Source: an uncultured Caryophanales bacterium
GTDB lineage: Bacteria; Bacillota_I; Bacilli_A; RF39; UBA660
Reading direction: 5' to 3'
Assembly (NCBI GenBank): GCA_947648915.1
Contig: CANSPQ010000012.1
Coordinates: forward strand, 1-36,680
Length of the DNA stretch: 36,680 nucleotides
The number at the start of each line of letters is the position of its first letter. The first letter of the stretch is position 1. Below are positions 1 through 6,689 of the stretch, in pieces. The notes beneath the pieces are model-generated. The model was not told where the DNA came from. It made no database searches and saw only the letters and a program-made list of their open reading frames with translations. Both the position numbers and the translations under genes were made by a program.

Positions 1-44
1 AATAATTAAATTATCATGGCTAGATGGATTTTACACAGAATTTT

Positions 45-737
45 TTACACACTCAGCATTAGCATTATATTCTTACAATTACTAGAACAAGTTTTTAAAT
101 TTTTTCTTTCAAGTGGATAACACTTAACTGATTCTAAAAATGTAGTTTCAAAAATATCTCTATCAATAATATTAAATAGTTTTTGTAATACAACTCCACT
201 AGGCAGTACTTTGCCATTTATGTCGCACCATAATTTATGACTTTTTCTCCATCCATTATTAGCAGGTGCTTCTCCAACTAATACTATGTCATTATCTTTT
301 CCAATAAATACTGTTGCATCATTAGGAAATTTATCAACTAATTTCTCACAAGATTTACAAGAATATACTTTTTCATCAACTTGTTTTAATAATTTTTTTA
401 TTAATCTTGTTTTTAGTATGTTATATCTATTTTTTGTATCATCAGTTAATATCTTTTCTCTACCTATGATTTGGTAATCTTTATAATCTATTTCATGATT
501 AAACTGACTTGAAGTTAAATCTATAACTTTATTCTCTATTAAATTGAAATAATGACTAATATTATCAACATGAATCTTACAAATATCTCCGCCAAAATAA
601 TCATTAATGATTAGAGATGTTATTGCACACATACCAAAGCATTTATTATTGTCATTCCAATCATCTTGAACTTTAGGATAACATAAATCTTTTGAGTAGC
701 ATTCTAACAATACTTTTTGGATATTTTCAATATTCAC
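45..737 (-). CDS. YunG-like domain fused to a truncated uracil-DNA-glycosylase-like domain
   Basis: The start is GTG with a GAGGTG ribosome site just upstream. Residues about 30-112 match the YunG family pattern: GMCAITSLIINDYFGG, SHYFNLI, VIDLTSSQF and RYNILKTRL. Residues about 127-222 look like the first half of a family-4/5 uracil-DNA glycosylase: a CxxC pair (CKSC), DIVLVGEAPA (the GEAPG motif) and SVKCYPLERKN followed by paired cysteines. Those families normally continue for about 80-100 more residues to an HPS motif, but here the frame stops right after CSSNCK. Beyond two in-frame TAA codons the same frame reads NPSSHDN, which may be a remnant. I infer a 3'-deleted, probably non-functional gene; the YunG part could still fold. 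It sits at the window edge in an accessory region. Confidence 0.6.
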   Translation of the reverse strand: MNIENIQKVLLECYSKDLCYPKVQDDWNDNNKCFGMCAITSLIINDYFGGDICKIHVDNISHYFNLIENKVIDLTSSQFNHEIDYKDYQIIGREKILTDDTKNRYNILKTRLIKKLLKQVDEKVYSCKSCEKLVDKFPNDATVFIGKDNDIVLVGEAPANNGWRKSHKLWCDINGKVLPSGVVLQKLFNIIDRDIFETTFLESVKCYPLERKNLKTCSSNCKNIMLMLSV

Positions 738-790
738 AATAACACCTCATTTCATTAAGTTTTAACTATAAATATTATAACAAATAAATT

Positions 791-1342
791 TTATCGTGTC
801 TTGACCTTCCCATTATTTTTTCTAATTTCTAATTTCCATTTATATTCTTCTAATTCTTTTAAATAATCTCTCTTAAAATAATTTTCATACAACCATCTAA
901 TGCCTTCTTCTTTTACACATATAACACCATCATCTTCAAATGTTATAGGATAGGGAAATACTTTTTTCATCCTATGAAGTGCTACATGAATAGCACTTAT
1001 ATTTTTTCCAAATAAGTAAGGCAAAAATCTTAATGAAAAAGATTGATATTTTTGTCTTTTATCTATTCCTAATTCATTTTCTAAATCAATAATTTTCTTT
1101 TTATAAAATCTTATCTCAGAAGTTAAATAATGTTCTTCTTTGTTAAAATAAACTTCTTTTAACCAATCAACACATTCTTGATTTACATACATTTTTGTTT
1201 TCTTGTCTTTATCTCTTTTTATCCATAAATAATAATCATATTCATGCCTTCGTTTTACATTTCTCATGACTCTACCAAATTGTTTTGTTGTTAATAAAAA
1301 CATCTTTTGAACTTCTTTTCTTTCCATCCATTCTTCACTCAT
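791..1342 (-). CDS. Unknown protein with two tandem HTH-like modules
   Basis: I place the start at the ATG preceded by AAAGGAGA with 7-nt spacing. The ORF track starts 22 codons further up, inside the structured leader. The 183-residue product is an apparent internal duplication. Residues about 7-60 (EVQKMFLLTTKQFGRVMRNV ... YVNQECVDWLKEVYF) align by eye with residues about 104-160 (FLPYLFGKNISAIHVALHRM ... CVKEEGIRWLYENYF). Each copy has a helix-turn-helix-like stretch followed by a V..E.(V/I).WL...YF segment and a lysine-rich helix. No enzyme motif is visible. The layout suggests a small DNA-binding protein of the kind seen on plasmids and integrative elements, but I do not recognise the family. 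Confidence 0.6.
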   Translation of the reverse strand: MSEEWMERKEVQKMFLLTTKQFGRVMRNVKRRHEYDYYLWIKRDKDKKTKMYVNQECVDWLKEVYFNKEEHYLTSEIRFYKKKIIDLENELGIDKRQKYQSFSLRFLPYLFGKNISAIHVALHRMKKVFPYPITFEDDGVICVKEEGIRWLYENYFKRDYLKELEEYKWKLEIRKNNGKVKTR

Positions 1343-1409
1343 ACAACTTCTCCTTTCAAAATAATAGGGAACGGGTAACGTAATATAGAAATTCAATATA
1401 TCAAGCATG

Positions 1410-1449
1410 GTGTATACACACCCATCTACTTGTTAGGGATATTCCCTAA
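1410..1449 (-). promoter_or_regulatory. Inverted repeats in the leader of the tandem-HTH gene
   Basis: GTGTATACAC (1410-1419) is a perfect palindrome, and TTAGGGA-TAT-TCCCTAA (1433-1449) is a perfect 7-bp inverted repeat. Both lie in the 67-134 nt upstream of the tandem-HTH gene on the minus strand. They could be operator half-sites, RNA hairpins or recombination sites; the sequence alone does not decide. Confidence 0.4.
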
Positions 1450-1475
1450 GACCCACTAATATAGTCTCCGACAGT

Positions 1476-1667
1476 TTAATTTTTTTCAGTATATTTTTTA
1501 CTAACTTCATTAGATTTTTCAATCATTTCTTTTACTTCTTTTTCATAGTTCTTATTATTAATTAATACTTCTGATAACAAAGAATAAGGAACATCCTTTG
1601 CATTTTCTTTAAAATACTCTAATAATTGTGGCACGACTATTTCAAAGAAATAATTAATAAAACTCAT
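1476..1667 (-). CDS. Small hypothetical protein, 63 residues
   Basis: The ORF track begins at 1766, but that start overlaps the NTP pyrophosphatase gene and its terminator, so the ATG at 1667 is more likely. An AAAGGAG sequence abuts this ATG almost directly, which is unusually close and leaves the start uncertain. The product (MSFINYFFEIVVPQLLEYF...) is short, probably helical, with an acidic/lysine-rich C-terminal half and no clear membrane segment. It lies just upstream of the tandem-HTH gene in the accessory region. Function unknown. Confidence 0.4.
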   Translation of the reverse strand: MSFINYFFEIVVPQLLEYFKENAKDVPYSLLSEVLINNKNYEKEVKEMIEKSNEVSKKYTEKN

Positions 1668-1689
1668 CTCCTTTCTAAATTTAGGCAAC

Positions 1690-1710
1690 AAAAAAAGCAC
1701 ATTTCTGTGC
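1690..1710 (-). terminator. Terminator after the NTP pyrophosphatase gene
   Basis: Stem GCACA/TGTGC with a 4-nt loop, followed on the minus strand by seven U residues, just downstream of the stop codon. Confidence 0.7.
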
Positions 1711-1719
1711 CGAAAATCA

Positions 1720-2304
1720 TTATATTTTTTGCAATTTTTTATTATTATCAAAAAAATTTTTTTCAAGAAATTTTACACATTCTTTATCAAAAATATGTCC
1801 TAAACCTTTAAAATCTTCATCTGTCATGTCAGTATAAAATTTTTGTGAAACAGGATCTATAGCCATTACATCGAGAGGATTTCCACGATGATTATTATTA
1901 GAAATCTTTGAAGATAATATAAACTTATCTTCACTTATTTCAGTAGTAAATAGTCCTTGTTCTGTTATTAACGCCAATCCTGTAACATAATAACCCGTAG
2001 TCTTCCCGCCGATAGATTCAATTAATTTCGTATAATATTCTATCATTTCATCATCTGTTAAAACTTTTCCATTAACTCTTCTTACAAATAATCCAGAATC
2101 TCCAGCAATAGTAGGTATTTTTGTTTCTTCATAATATGCTTCTGCTTTTTTGATTGCATTTTCTACAGCTGTTTTTCCATCTTCTATAACATTAACTTTA
2201 ATTCCAAGTTCTTTAGGTGTTATTATTTCGATTGGACTATTTTCTAATCTTCTGCGCATATTATAAACTTTTGAATCATTACTTGTAGCATATAATAACT
2301 TCAT
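1720..2304 (-). CDS. Ham1/RdgB-like non-canonical purine NTP pyrophosphatase
   Basis: Proteins of this family hydrolyse ITP, dITP and XTP to the monophosphates to keep deaminated purines out of nucleic acids. The 194-residue product keeps the family outline: ATSNDSKVYNMRRRL at the N-terminus (phosphate-binding ATxNxxK), ENAIKKAEAYY, and AGDSGLFVRRVNG in the position of the metal-binding DDSGL motif. It is divergent: the usual DDSGL reads GDSGL, and the typical C-terminal SHR signature is not obvious. It is therefore likely a diverged paralogue rather than the main housekeeping copy. The start is supported by GGAGAGGAG upstream. Confidence 0.7.
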   Translation of the reverse strand: MKLLYATSNDSKVYNMRRRLENSPIEIITPKELGIKVNVIEDGKTAVENAIKKAEAYYEETKIPTIAGDSGLFVRRVNGKVLTDDEMIEYYTKLIESIGGKTTGYYVTGLALITEQGLFTTEISEDKFILSSKISNNNHRGNPLDVMAIDPVSQKFYTDMTDEDFKGLGHIFDKECVKFLEKNFFDNNKKLQKI

Positions 2305-2443
2305 TTAATAACTCCTCTCCTTATTTGAATTTCTAATTGCTTAGTTTTATAAGCATGCCCTGCATTTTCAATTATTTTATATTCAAAGTATTGCAATATT
2401 CATAAATACCTGATTTATATCTTTCTATTATTTTCCACATATT

Positions 2444-3325
2444 TTATAATTGCATCATACCATTTTTTAAGCGTAATTTACTGGCCTCTTTAGTAAACCA
2501 ACCATATTCACTTGTTACCATTACATTTCCTTCATAAGTACTCAATGGTGTATCAGGAGACTCTAATGCATAACCAAATAATGCATTATTTTTTACTTTT
2601 TCTTCAATTATTTTGGAATTTATTAATTGTTTCCCTGTACCACTAATCAAAATACAGGATTTTTTCATACTATTTAATAATTCATCATTAATTAATTGTT
2701 TGGTTTCATCATTTATTGATAAACAAATAAATATAACATCACAATCTTCAAATAGTTTATCCAACGAAATATAATTATATTTGCATTGTTTTTTTGTCCG
2801 ATTCCAATAATAAACATTCATACCAATTCCAAAACAAATTTCTGCTATTCTTGTTCCAATATTACCTAGCCCAACAATTCCAACTTTTTTATCACTTAAT
2901 TCTATTTGCATCAATTCATTTGTAAATATTTGCCTATTTTCATTTTTTATTTGAAGCGGAATTTTATTTGCCAAAGCGAACATGTACATTACTAAATATT
3001 CTGCAACACTATTTGATGCATATCTTGGAATGTTTATTACATCAATACTTTTTCTATCACAAAGTTTTAAATCAACATAACTTTTATCAGTTGTTCCTAA
3101 AAAAATTGCTTTTAAATTATCAACATTATTTAAAATATTATTTGGAAAATTCCAACCAGCATAATCAGGATCATACACAATAACTTTTTGCATTGTATCT
3201 TCCATAAGTACTTTATAATTATCATCATTGTTTTCACTCATAAAAATTATATTACCAAAATTAGAAATATTTTTAAGATACTCTGAATTAAATATATTTT
3301 TTTCTGATATAAAATAAATGTTCAT
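2444..3325 (-). CDS. D-2-hydroxyacid dehydrogenase-like protein with lost catalytic residues
   Basis: The fold is that of the NAD-dependent D-isomer-specific 2-hydroxyacid dehydrogenases. A Rossmann motif VGIVGLGNIGTRIAE (residues about 148-162) is followed by YYWNRT at the end of beta-2, which ends without an Asp (Asn/Arg present), so coenzyme preference is unclear. The catalytic triad looks broken. The segment usually reading lINtaRG is ILISGTGKQL, with no Arg. The segment usually reading TPHiag.T is TSEYGWFT, with no His. At 293 residues it is slightly short. It may bind a dinucleotide or be a diverged enzyme; a substrate cannot be assigned. The start has GAGGTGAC upstream. Confidence 0.65.
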   Translation of the reverse strand: MNIYFISEKNIFNSEYLKNISNFGNIIFMSENNDDNYKVLMEDTMQKVIVYDPDYAGWNFPNNILNNVDNLKAIFLGTTDKSYVDLKLCDRKSIDVINIPRYASNSVAEYLVMYMFALANKIPLQIKNENRQIFTNELMQIELSDKKVGIVGLGNIGTRIAEICFGIGMNVYYWNRTKKQCKYNYISLDKLFEDCDVIFICLSINDETKQLINDELLNSMKKSCILISGTGKQLINSKIIEEKVKNNALFGYALESPDTPLSTYEGNVMVTSEYGWFTKEASKLRLKNGMMQL

Positions 3326-3424
3326 AGTTAGTCACCTCAATATAATTTTACCATAGTTTTAGAATTTATTGATGATAAATCGTGTTGATTTTTTTGGGAA
3401 ATAATACCCATATTAATTACATTT

Positions 3425-3443
3425 GGGGCTCCTTTTGGACCCC
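3425..3443. repeat. GC-rich inverted repeat near the tRNA-His 3' end
   Basis: GGGG(C)TCC-TTTT-GGACCCC can form a 7-bp stem with one bulged C. It is strikingly GC-rich for this AT-rich gap between the 2-hydroxyacid dehydrogenase-like gene and the tRNA terminator. No U-run follows on either strand, so it is not a standard terminator. Confidence 0.45.
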
Positions 3444-3488
3444 ACCTATAAAAATTTGTAGTTTGAACAAAATACATATTATAAACAC

Positions 3489-3521
3489 AAAAAAAATCCT
3501 TTATATTTCAAGGAATTTTTT
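3489..3521. terminator. Terminator after tRNA-His (can work both ways)
   Basis: Stem TCCTT/AAGGA flanked by an A-run on the left and a T-run on the right, so U-tails follow the hairpin on either strand. It lies 12 nt past the CCA end of the tRNA gene. Confidence 0.65.
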
Positions 3522-3532
3522 AATTTTATAAA

Positions 3533-3609
3533 TGGGGCGCGATAAGAGGATCGAACTCTTGCATAACGGAACCACAATCCGCCGTGTTAACCACTTCACC
3601 AATCACGCC
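3533..3609 (-). tRNA. tRNA-His (anticodon GTG)
   Basis: The minus strand reads G(-1) GCGTGAT ... ATCGCGC C CCA. The 7-bp acceptor stem pairs fully (one G-T), the anticodon stem is GCGGA/TCCGT with loop TTGTGGT, and the T arm is AAGAG-TTCGATC-CTCTT. The anticodon GTG reads histidine codons. The extra 5' G (position -1) opposite C73 is encoded, which is typical of histidine tRNAs, and the CCA end is encoded too. No other tRNA is near, so this is a single-gene unit with its own promoter and terminator. Confidence 0.95.
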
Positions 3610-3632
3610 GTGTAACATAAGTTACATTTAAT

Positions 3633-3660
3633 ATTTTATCATAAATTAAAGAATACGCAA
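3633..3660 (-). promoter_or_regulatory. Sigma-A-type promoter for tRNA-His
   Basis: On the minus strand, TTGCGT, a 16-nt spacer, then TAAAAT, about 24 nt before the tRNA. A TGTAAC-ATAA-GTTACA inverted repeat lies between the -10 box and the gene. Confidence 0.5.
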
Positions 3661-3678
3661 GCCTTTTTTCGCAAAAAC

Positions 3679-4380
3679 TTACGCATCATCCATTTTAAAT
3701 CTGGGGGACACAAGATCCGTTCCCATATTGTTATCAAATAATATGGTTCTGTTCTTTTTATCAAATTGGGAAATACGGTCATAATTGACGATACATGCCC
3801 TATGTGCATATACAAAACGGTTATCCAACATATTTTTTAACTCAATTAACGTTTTATTTACAATAATTTGATTATCGGTTGTTTGAATCGTACACTTACG
3901 GTCTTTATCTCTTATAATATATAGAATGTCTTTTGTCGCAATCGTATGCACAATATTTTGATTCTTAAAACGAATGATATTCTTCATACTTAAATTTTTG
4001 AGCGCTAATGCAATAGTGCCTTCTAATTCCTTTTGATAATTACCACTTTTATCAATGAAATCTAAAAATAGAAATCTGCTTTTTAACATATCTTTCTTAT
4101 ATTTTTCATAATAAGCCGTACAAAAAATAAGCATGCTTTCAATGTCATTGTTACGAATTTCTTTGGCAATATCAATACCCGATTTCCCATTTACTTCAAT
4201 ATCTAAAATATAAATTTTAAGTGCTTTTTTCTGATTCATTATTTTCATAAAATTGGCATCATAATTTTCAAAAGAATATTTTTCGTATGACATATCATTT
4301 CGCATCATAACACGGTCAATTATTTTTTCAACTTCTTCTCTAAATATATCTTTATCATCACATATAATATAATTTATCAT
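3679..4380 (-). CDS. LytTR-family response regulator (AgrA/ComE type), orphan
   Basis: An N-terminal receiver domain (residues about 1-125) contains the acidic pair CDD at 7-9, the phospho-acceptor Asp near residue 60 (IYILDIEVNG) and a switch Thr in FCTAYY. It is followed by a LytTR DNA-binding domain (about 130-233) with RFKNQNIVHTI, ILYI and FVYAHRACIVNYDRI. Such regulators bind pairs of short direct repeats and commonly control peptide signalling, bacteriocins or surface functions. No sensor kinase gene is adjacent, so its partner is elsewhere or is the distant hybrid kinase. The AGGGG ribosome site is 11 nt from the ATG, which is rather far. The gene is divergent from the cotJ operon. 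Confidence 0.85.
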   Translation of the reverse strand: MINYIICDDKDIFREEVEKIIDRVMMRNDMSYEKYSFENYDANFMKIMNQKKALKIYILDIEVNGKSGIDIAKEIRNNDIESMLIFCTAYYEKYKKDMLKSRFLFLDFIDKSGNYQKELEGTIALALKNLSMKNIIRFKNQNIVHTIATKDILYIIRDKDRKCTIQTTDNQIIVNKTLIELKNMLDNRFVYAHRACIVNYDRISQFDKKNRTILFDNNMGTDLVSPRFKMDDA

Positions 4381-4459
4381 ACATCATACAACCCCTAATT
4401 CTATTCTTGTGCGCAAATGGTTATTAATTATTAGAATTTAAAAACCTTTTTGCGTTACC

Positions 4460-4473
4460 TTACAATATTGTAA
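4460..4473. promoter_or_regulatory. 14-bp perfect palindrome between the LytTR and cotJ genes
   Basis: TTACAATATTGTAA is a perfect palindrome, flanked by outward GTTAC/GTAAC half-sites, in the 251-bp divergent intergenic region. It is a candidate regulator-binding site; it is not the direct-repeat form expected for LytTR proteins. Confidence 0.4.
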
Positions 4474-4575
4474 CCCCTTTTTCCAAAATTTTACAGTATG
4501 TTATATGCAAATTTTCAAAATCTGTCTCAATCGTAAAAAATAATGTCTGAACATTAGAATTGTGAAAAATAGTTA

Positions 4576-4584
4576 CATACCCAT
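4576..4584 (+). promoter_or_regulatory. Possible sigma-E/K -10 element for cotJ
   Basis: CATACCCAT resembles the mother-cell sigma factor -10 consensus (CATAnnnT). The matching -35 is weak (GAATT upstream). It lies about 48 nt before the cotJ start, as expected for a spore-coat operon. Confidence 0.3.
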
Positions 4585-4631
4585 ACCAATTGGTCAAAAA
4601 ACCATATGATAGGGTGAAGGGAGAAATTTTT

Positions 4632-5072
4632 ATGTATAATTACCAAAATAAAAATTTAGATTATTACAATTATTCAAATGATAATTTTAATCAACCACTT
4701 TATACAGAAGATGCAAATGCAAATGCACTTTATGATCCTTATCAAGGATTCATTAGAGGAAATATGTTTCCAAACCTTTATAATGCATATAAACTAAATC
4801 AACCACTTGATATTACGCCAAAGAATGAAAAAGAGCAATTGCTTATGTTCTTAGATGCACTTTCTTTCGCGACTATTGATATGAATTTATATCTAGATTT
4901 ATATCAAAATGACAAAGATATGATTGCACTATTTAATCAATATCGTATGGAGGCCAATAAATTAAGAGCAGAATATGAAAGTAAATATGGTCCTATCTTA
5001 GTGGATAGTGATGCATCAAACGTATATCCTTGGGCTTGGGATAATCGTCCATGGCCATGGGAAAATGAGTAA
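4632..5072 (+). CDS. Fused CotJA-like/CotJB spore coat protein
   Basis: The ORF track starts at a TTG, but the ATG at 4632 is preceded by GAAGGGAG at good spacing and is the likely start (146 residues). Residues about 25-55 (YDPYQGFIRGNMFPNLYNAYK) resemble CotJA. Residues about 60-146 match CotJB, including LLMFLDALSFATIDMNLYLD, AEYESKYGPIL and the tryptophan-rich end YPWAWDNRPWPWENE. In Bacillus these are two proteins encoded by adjacent genes and needed, with CotJC, for inner spore coat assembly. Here they appear to be one reading frame. cotJC follows after 12 nt with its own AGGAGG, so the two genes form an operon. Confidence 0.8.
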   Translation: MYNYQNKNLDYYNYSNDNFNQPLYTEDANANALYDPYQGFIRGNMFPNLYNAYKLNQPLDITPKNEKEQLLMFLDALSFATIDMNLYLDLYQNDKDMIALFNQYRMEANKLRAEYESKYGPILVDSDASNVYPWAWDNRPWPWENE

Positions 5073-5084
5073 GGAGGAAATACA

Positions 5085-5651
5085 ATGTGGATTTATAAGA
5101 AAAAATTAGAATATCCAATCAATATCAAAAATAAAGATTTACGTATGGCAAAATATCTAGTAACCCAATATGGGGGTCCTGCTGGGGAATTATCCGCAGC
5201 TTGGCAATATTTGAATCAACGTTATACGATGCCAGATGAAAAGGGAAAGGCCCTATTAACCGATATCGGTACTGAAGAATTAGCCCATGTGGAAATGATC
5301 TCTACTATGATTTATCAATTAACAAGTGGGGCAACTGTAGAGGAAATGGAAGCAGCTGGTCTCGGTTCTAACTATGCACAATATGGAATGGATTTATTTC
5401 CATCAGATTCTTTCGGAAACCCATTTACAATGGCATATATTAAAACAGCAGGGGATCCAATTGCCAATATTGAAAGTGATATGGCAGCTGAACAAAGAGC
5501 GCGTGCTACTTATGAACATTTAATGGATATGACAAATGATCCCGATATTTTAGGACCACTTTCTTTCTTGAGACAAAGAGAAATTATCCATTATCAGAGA
5601 TTTAAAGAACTTCGCAACTACTATTTAGATATGCAAAAGAAAAACTCCTAA
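5085..5651 (+). CDS. cotJC: CotJC, manganese-catalase-like spore coat protein
   Basis: At 188 residues it has the usual CotJC length. It belongs to the ferritin-like manganese catalase family: GPAGELSAAWQYL, the metal-binding-type EELAHVEMI (with the preceding DIGTEE), the later helix MAAEQRARATYEHL and a C-terminal REIIHYQRF carrying another Glu/His pair. All expected carboxylate and histidine ligands appear to be present, so activity is plausible. The protein is known to be deposited in the spore coat. The ribosome site is AAGGAGG. The stop codon lies in the loop of the downstream terminator. Confidence 0.93.
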   Translation: MWIYKKKLEYPINIKNKDLRMAKYLVTQYGGPAGELSAAWQYLNQRYTMPDEKGKALLTDIGTEELAHVEMISTMIYQLTSGATVEEMEAAGLGSNYAQYGMDLFPSDSFGNPFTMAYIKTAGDPIANIESDMAAEQRARATYEHLMDMTNDPDILGPLSFLRQREIIHYQRFKELRNYYLDMQKKNS

Positions 5652-5661
5652 GGAGTTTTTT
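5640..5661. terminator. Convergent terminator between cotJC and the zinc-ribbon gene
   Basis: Stem AAAAACTCC/GGAGTTTTT with the cotJC stop codon TAA as its 3-nt loop. A and T runs on both sides allow function in both directions. Confidence 0.85.
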
Positions 5662-5663
5662 CG

Positions 5664-5879
5664 TTATGCAGCTTGGCTGTAGTCGTCGTGATGATTTTGT
5701 GTATAACCATTTTCATGATTGTTACGTTCTGCTTTTTTCTTATCACGGCATTCTTTACATCTTACTGGTTGATTTGTAAATCCTAGTGATTCAAAGTGTC
5801 TTTGTTGACCTGCTTCAAAAACGAATTCTTTACCACAATCTTTACAAACGATAGTAATATCCTCATAAGTCTTTTCCAT
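5664..5879 (-). CDS. Small zinc-ribbon protein (probable zinc-binding domain family)
   Basis: The 71-residue product has two CxxC pairs (C12/C15 and C41/C44) in the frame IVCKDCGKEFVF ... PVRCKECR, the signature of a small zinc-ribbon family common in Firmicutes (DUF-type, cold-shock-like size). The C-terminus is rich in His, Asn and Asp. It likely binds one zinc ion; a nucleic-acid partner is possible but not shown. The start has an ideal AAAGGAGG upstream. The gene stands alone, convergent with cotJC. Confidence 0.8.
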   Translation of the reverse strand: MEKTYEDITIVCKDCGKEFVFEAGQQRHFESLGFTNQPVRCKECRDKKKAERNNHENGYTQNHHDDYSQAA

Positions 5880-6104
5880 TTTGTTACCTCCTTTTTGATT
5901 TGGATCTTAGAATTATATGTGCTTTCAAAAAGGAAAGTGACAACATAATTTTAAACCAATCTAAATATATCATAATTTGTACAGTTAAGCAAGCAGTTTA
6001 CTATAGATTATGTTGTTTTAGAAACAAATATGACATTTTTTGATTTATTGCGGTTATGAAATTTATATTCACTTTCATATACTATTCTTAAGGAGGATAA
6101 CTTT

Positions 6105-6395
6105 ATGAATTTGATTCCAAATGTGCCTGCCAAAGTATTCTCCTTTAGTGCTGTTATTGTAGGATATTTATTAATTGATGATTTAACTGCAAATGAGCAA
6201 AATGCACTTGGTAACTGGCTGATGTTGGTGGCACAGGTTTTATCTACCAATGCCTACTATAAACAAGTACAAGCAGAACGTGGATTAGATCAAAGCAATA
6301 AAAAATCTCCTTCCCCAGAAGAGACAATCGCAATAATGCAAAGAATGGTGGAAGCAATGCAAAAAGAAATTGACAACATCAAAAAAAGTCTATGA
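6105..6395 (+). CDS. Small hypothetical protein with a hydrophobic N-terminal segment
   Basis: A strong AAGGAGG precedes the ATG. The 96-residue product has a hydrophobic stretch near residues 10-30 (VFSFSAVIVGYLLI) and a second moderately hydrophobic one (LGNWLMLVAQVLS), then a charged helix ending MQRMVEAMQKEIDNIKKSL that could form a coiled coil. Short proteins of this build occur widely in Firmicutes without assigned function. The last 6 nt overlap the end of the convergent XRE gene. Confidence 0.65.
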   Translation: MNLIPNVPAKVFSFSAVIVGYLLIDDLTANEQNALGNWLMLVAQVLSTNAYYKQVQAERGLDQSNKKSPSPEETIAIMQRMVEAMQKEIDNIKKSL

Positions 6396-6599
6396 AGACT
6401 TCGTGTTGCTATAGAAGACTTGATCTGGTCGTACATTGATAACAGTACAAATTCGAACTGCAGTATCATAAAATAATCTTCTTTTTTTGGTTTCAATTTG
6501 TGAATAAAAAGAAGGTGTAATAGCGAGTTGTTTGGCCATATCATATATCGTAAGTCCCTTCTCTTTTCTTAGAAGTTTCAATTTTTGTGTATTATACAT
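6390..6599 (-). CDS. Small XRE-family helix-turn-helix regulator
   Basis: The 69-residue product is essentially a single HTH_3 domain: LKLLRKEKGLTIYDMAKQLAI, then TPSFYSQIETKKRR as the recognition helix region. It has no extra domain, so it would bind DNA as a dimer and respond to little besides its own level. It is divergent from a second XRE gene over a 90-bp region containing an imperfect inverted repeat. Its 3' end overlaps the neighbouring plus-strand gene by 6 nt. Confidence 0.8.
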   Translation of the reverse strand: MYNTQKLKLLRKEKGLTIYDMAKQLAITPSFYSQIETKKRRLFYDTAVRICTVINVRPDQVFYSNTKSS

Positions 6600-6623
6600 T
6601 TTCTCACCCCTCTTACTATATCA

Positions 6624-6650
6624 AATATTAGACTATTAATCTATAATATT
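6624..6650. promoter_or_regulatory. Inverted repeat between the two divergent XRE genes
   Basis: AATATTAGA ... TCTATAATATT forms an imperfect palindrome overlapping a TATAAT box (6642-6647, plus strand). It is a reasonable operator for one or both XRE proteins. Confidence 0.35.
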
Positions 6651-6689
6651 TTATTAATTTGTATGAGAAAATTAAAGTGGGTGATGTAA

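Noticed and set aside
1668-1766. Longer start for the 63-residue gene
   Set aside because: It would overlap the end of the NTP pyrophosphatase gene and read through a clear terminator hairpin.
6008-6250. 80-residue minus-strand ORF overlapping the 96-residue gene
   Set aside because: It is antisense to a gene with an ideal ribosome site and has none itself.
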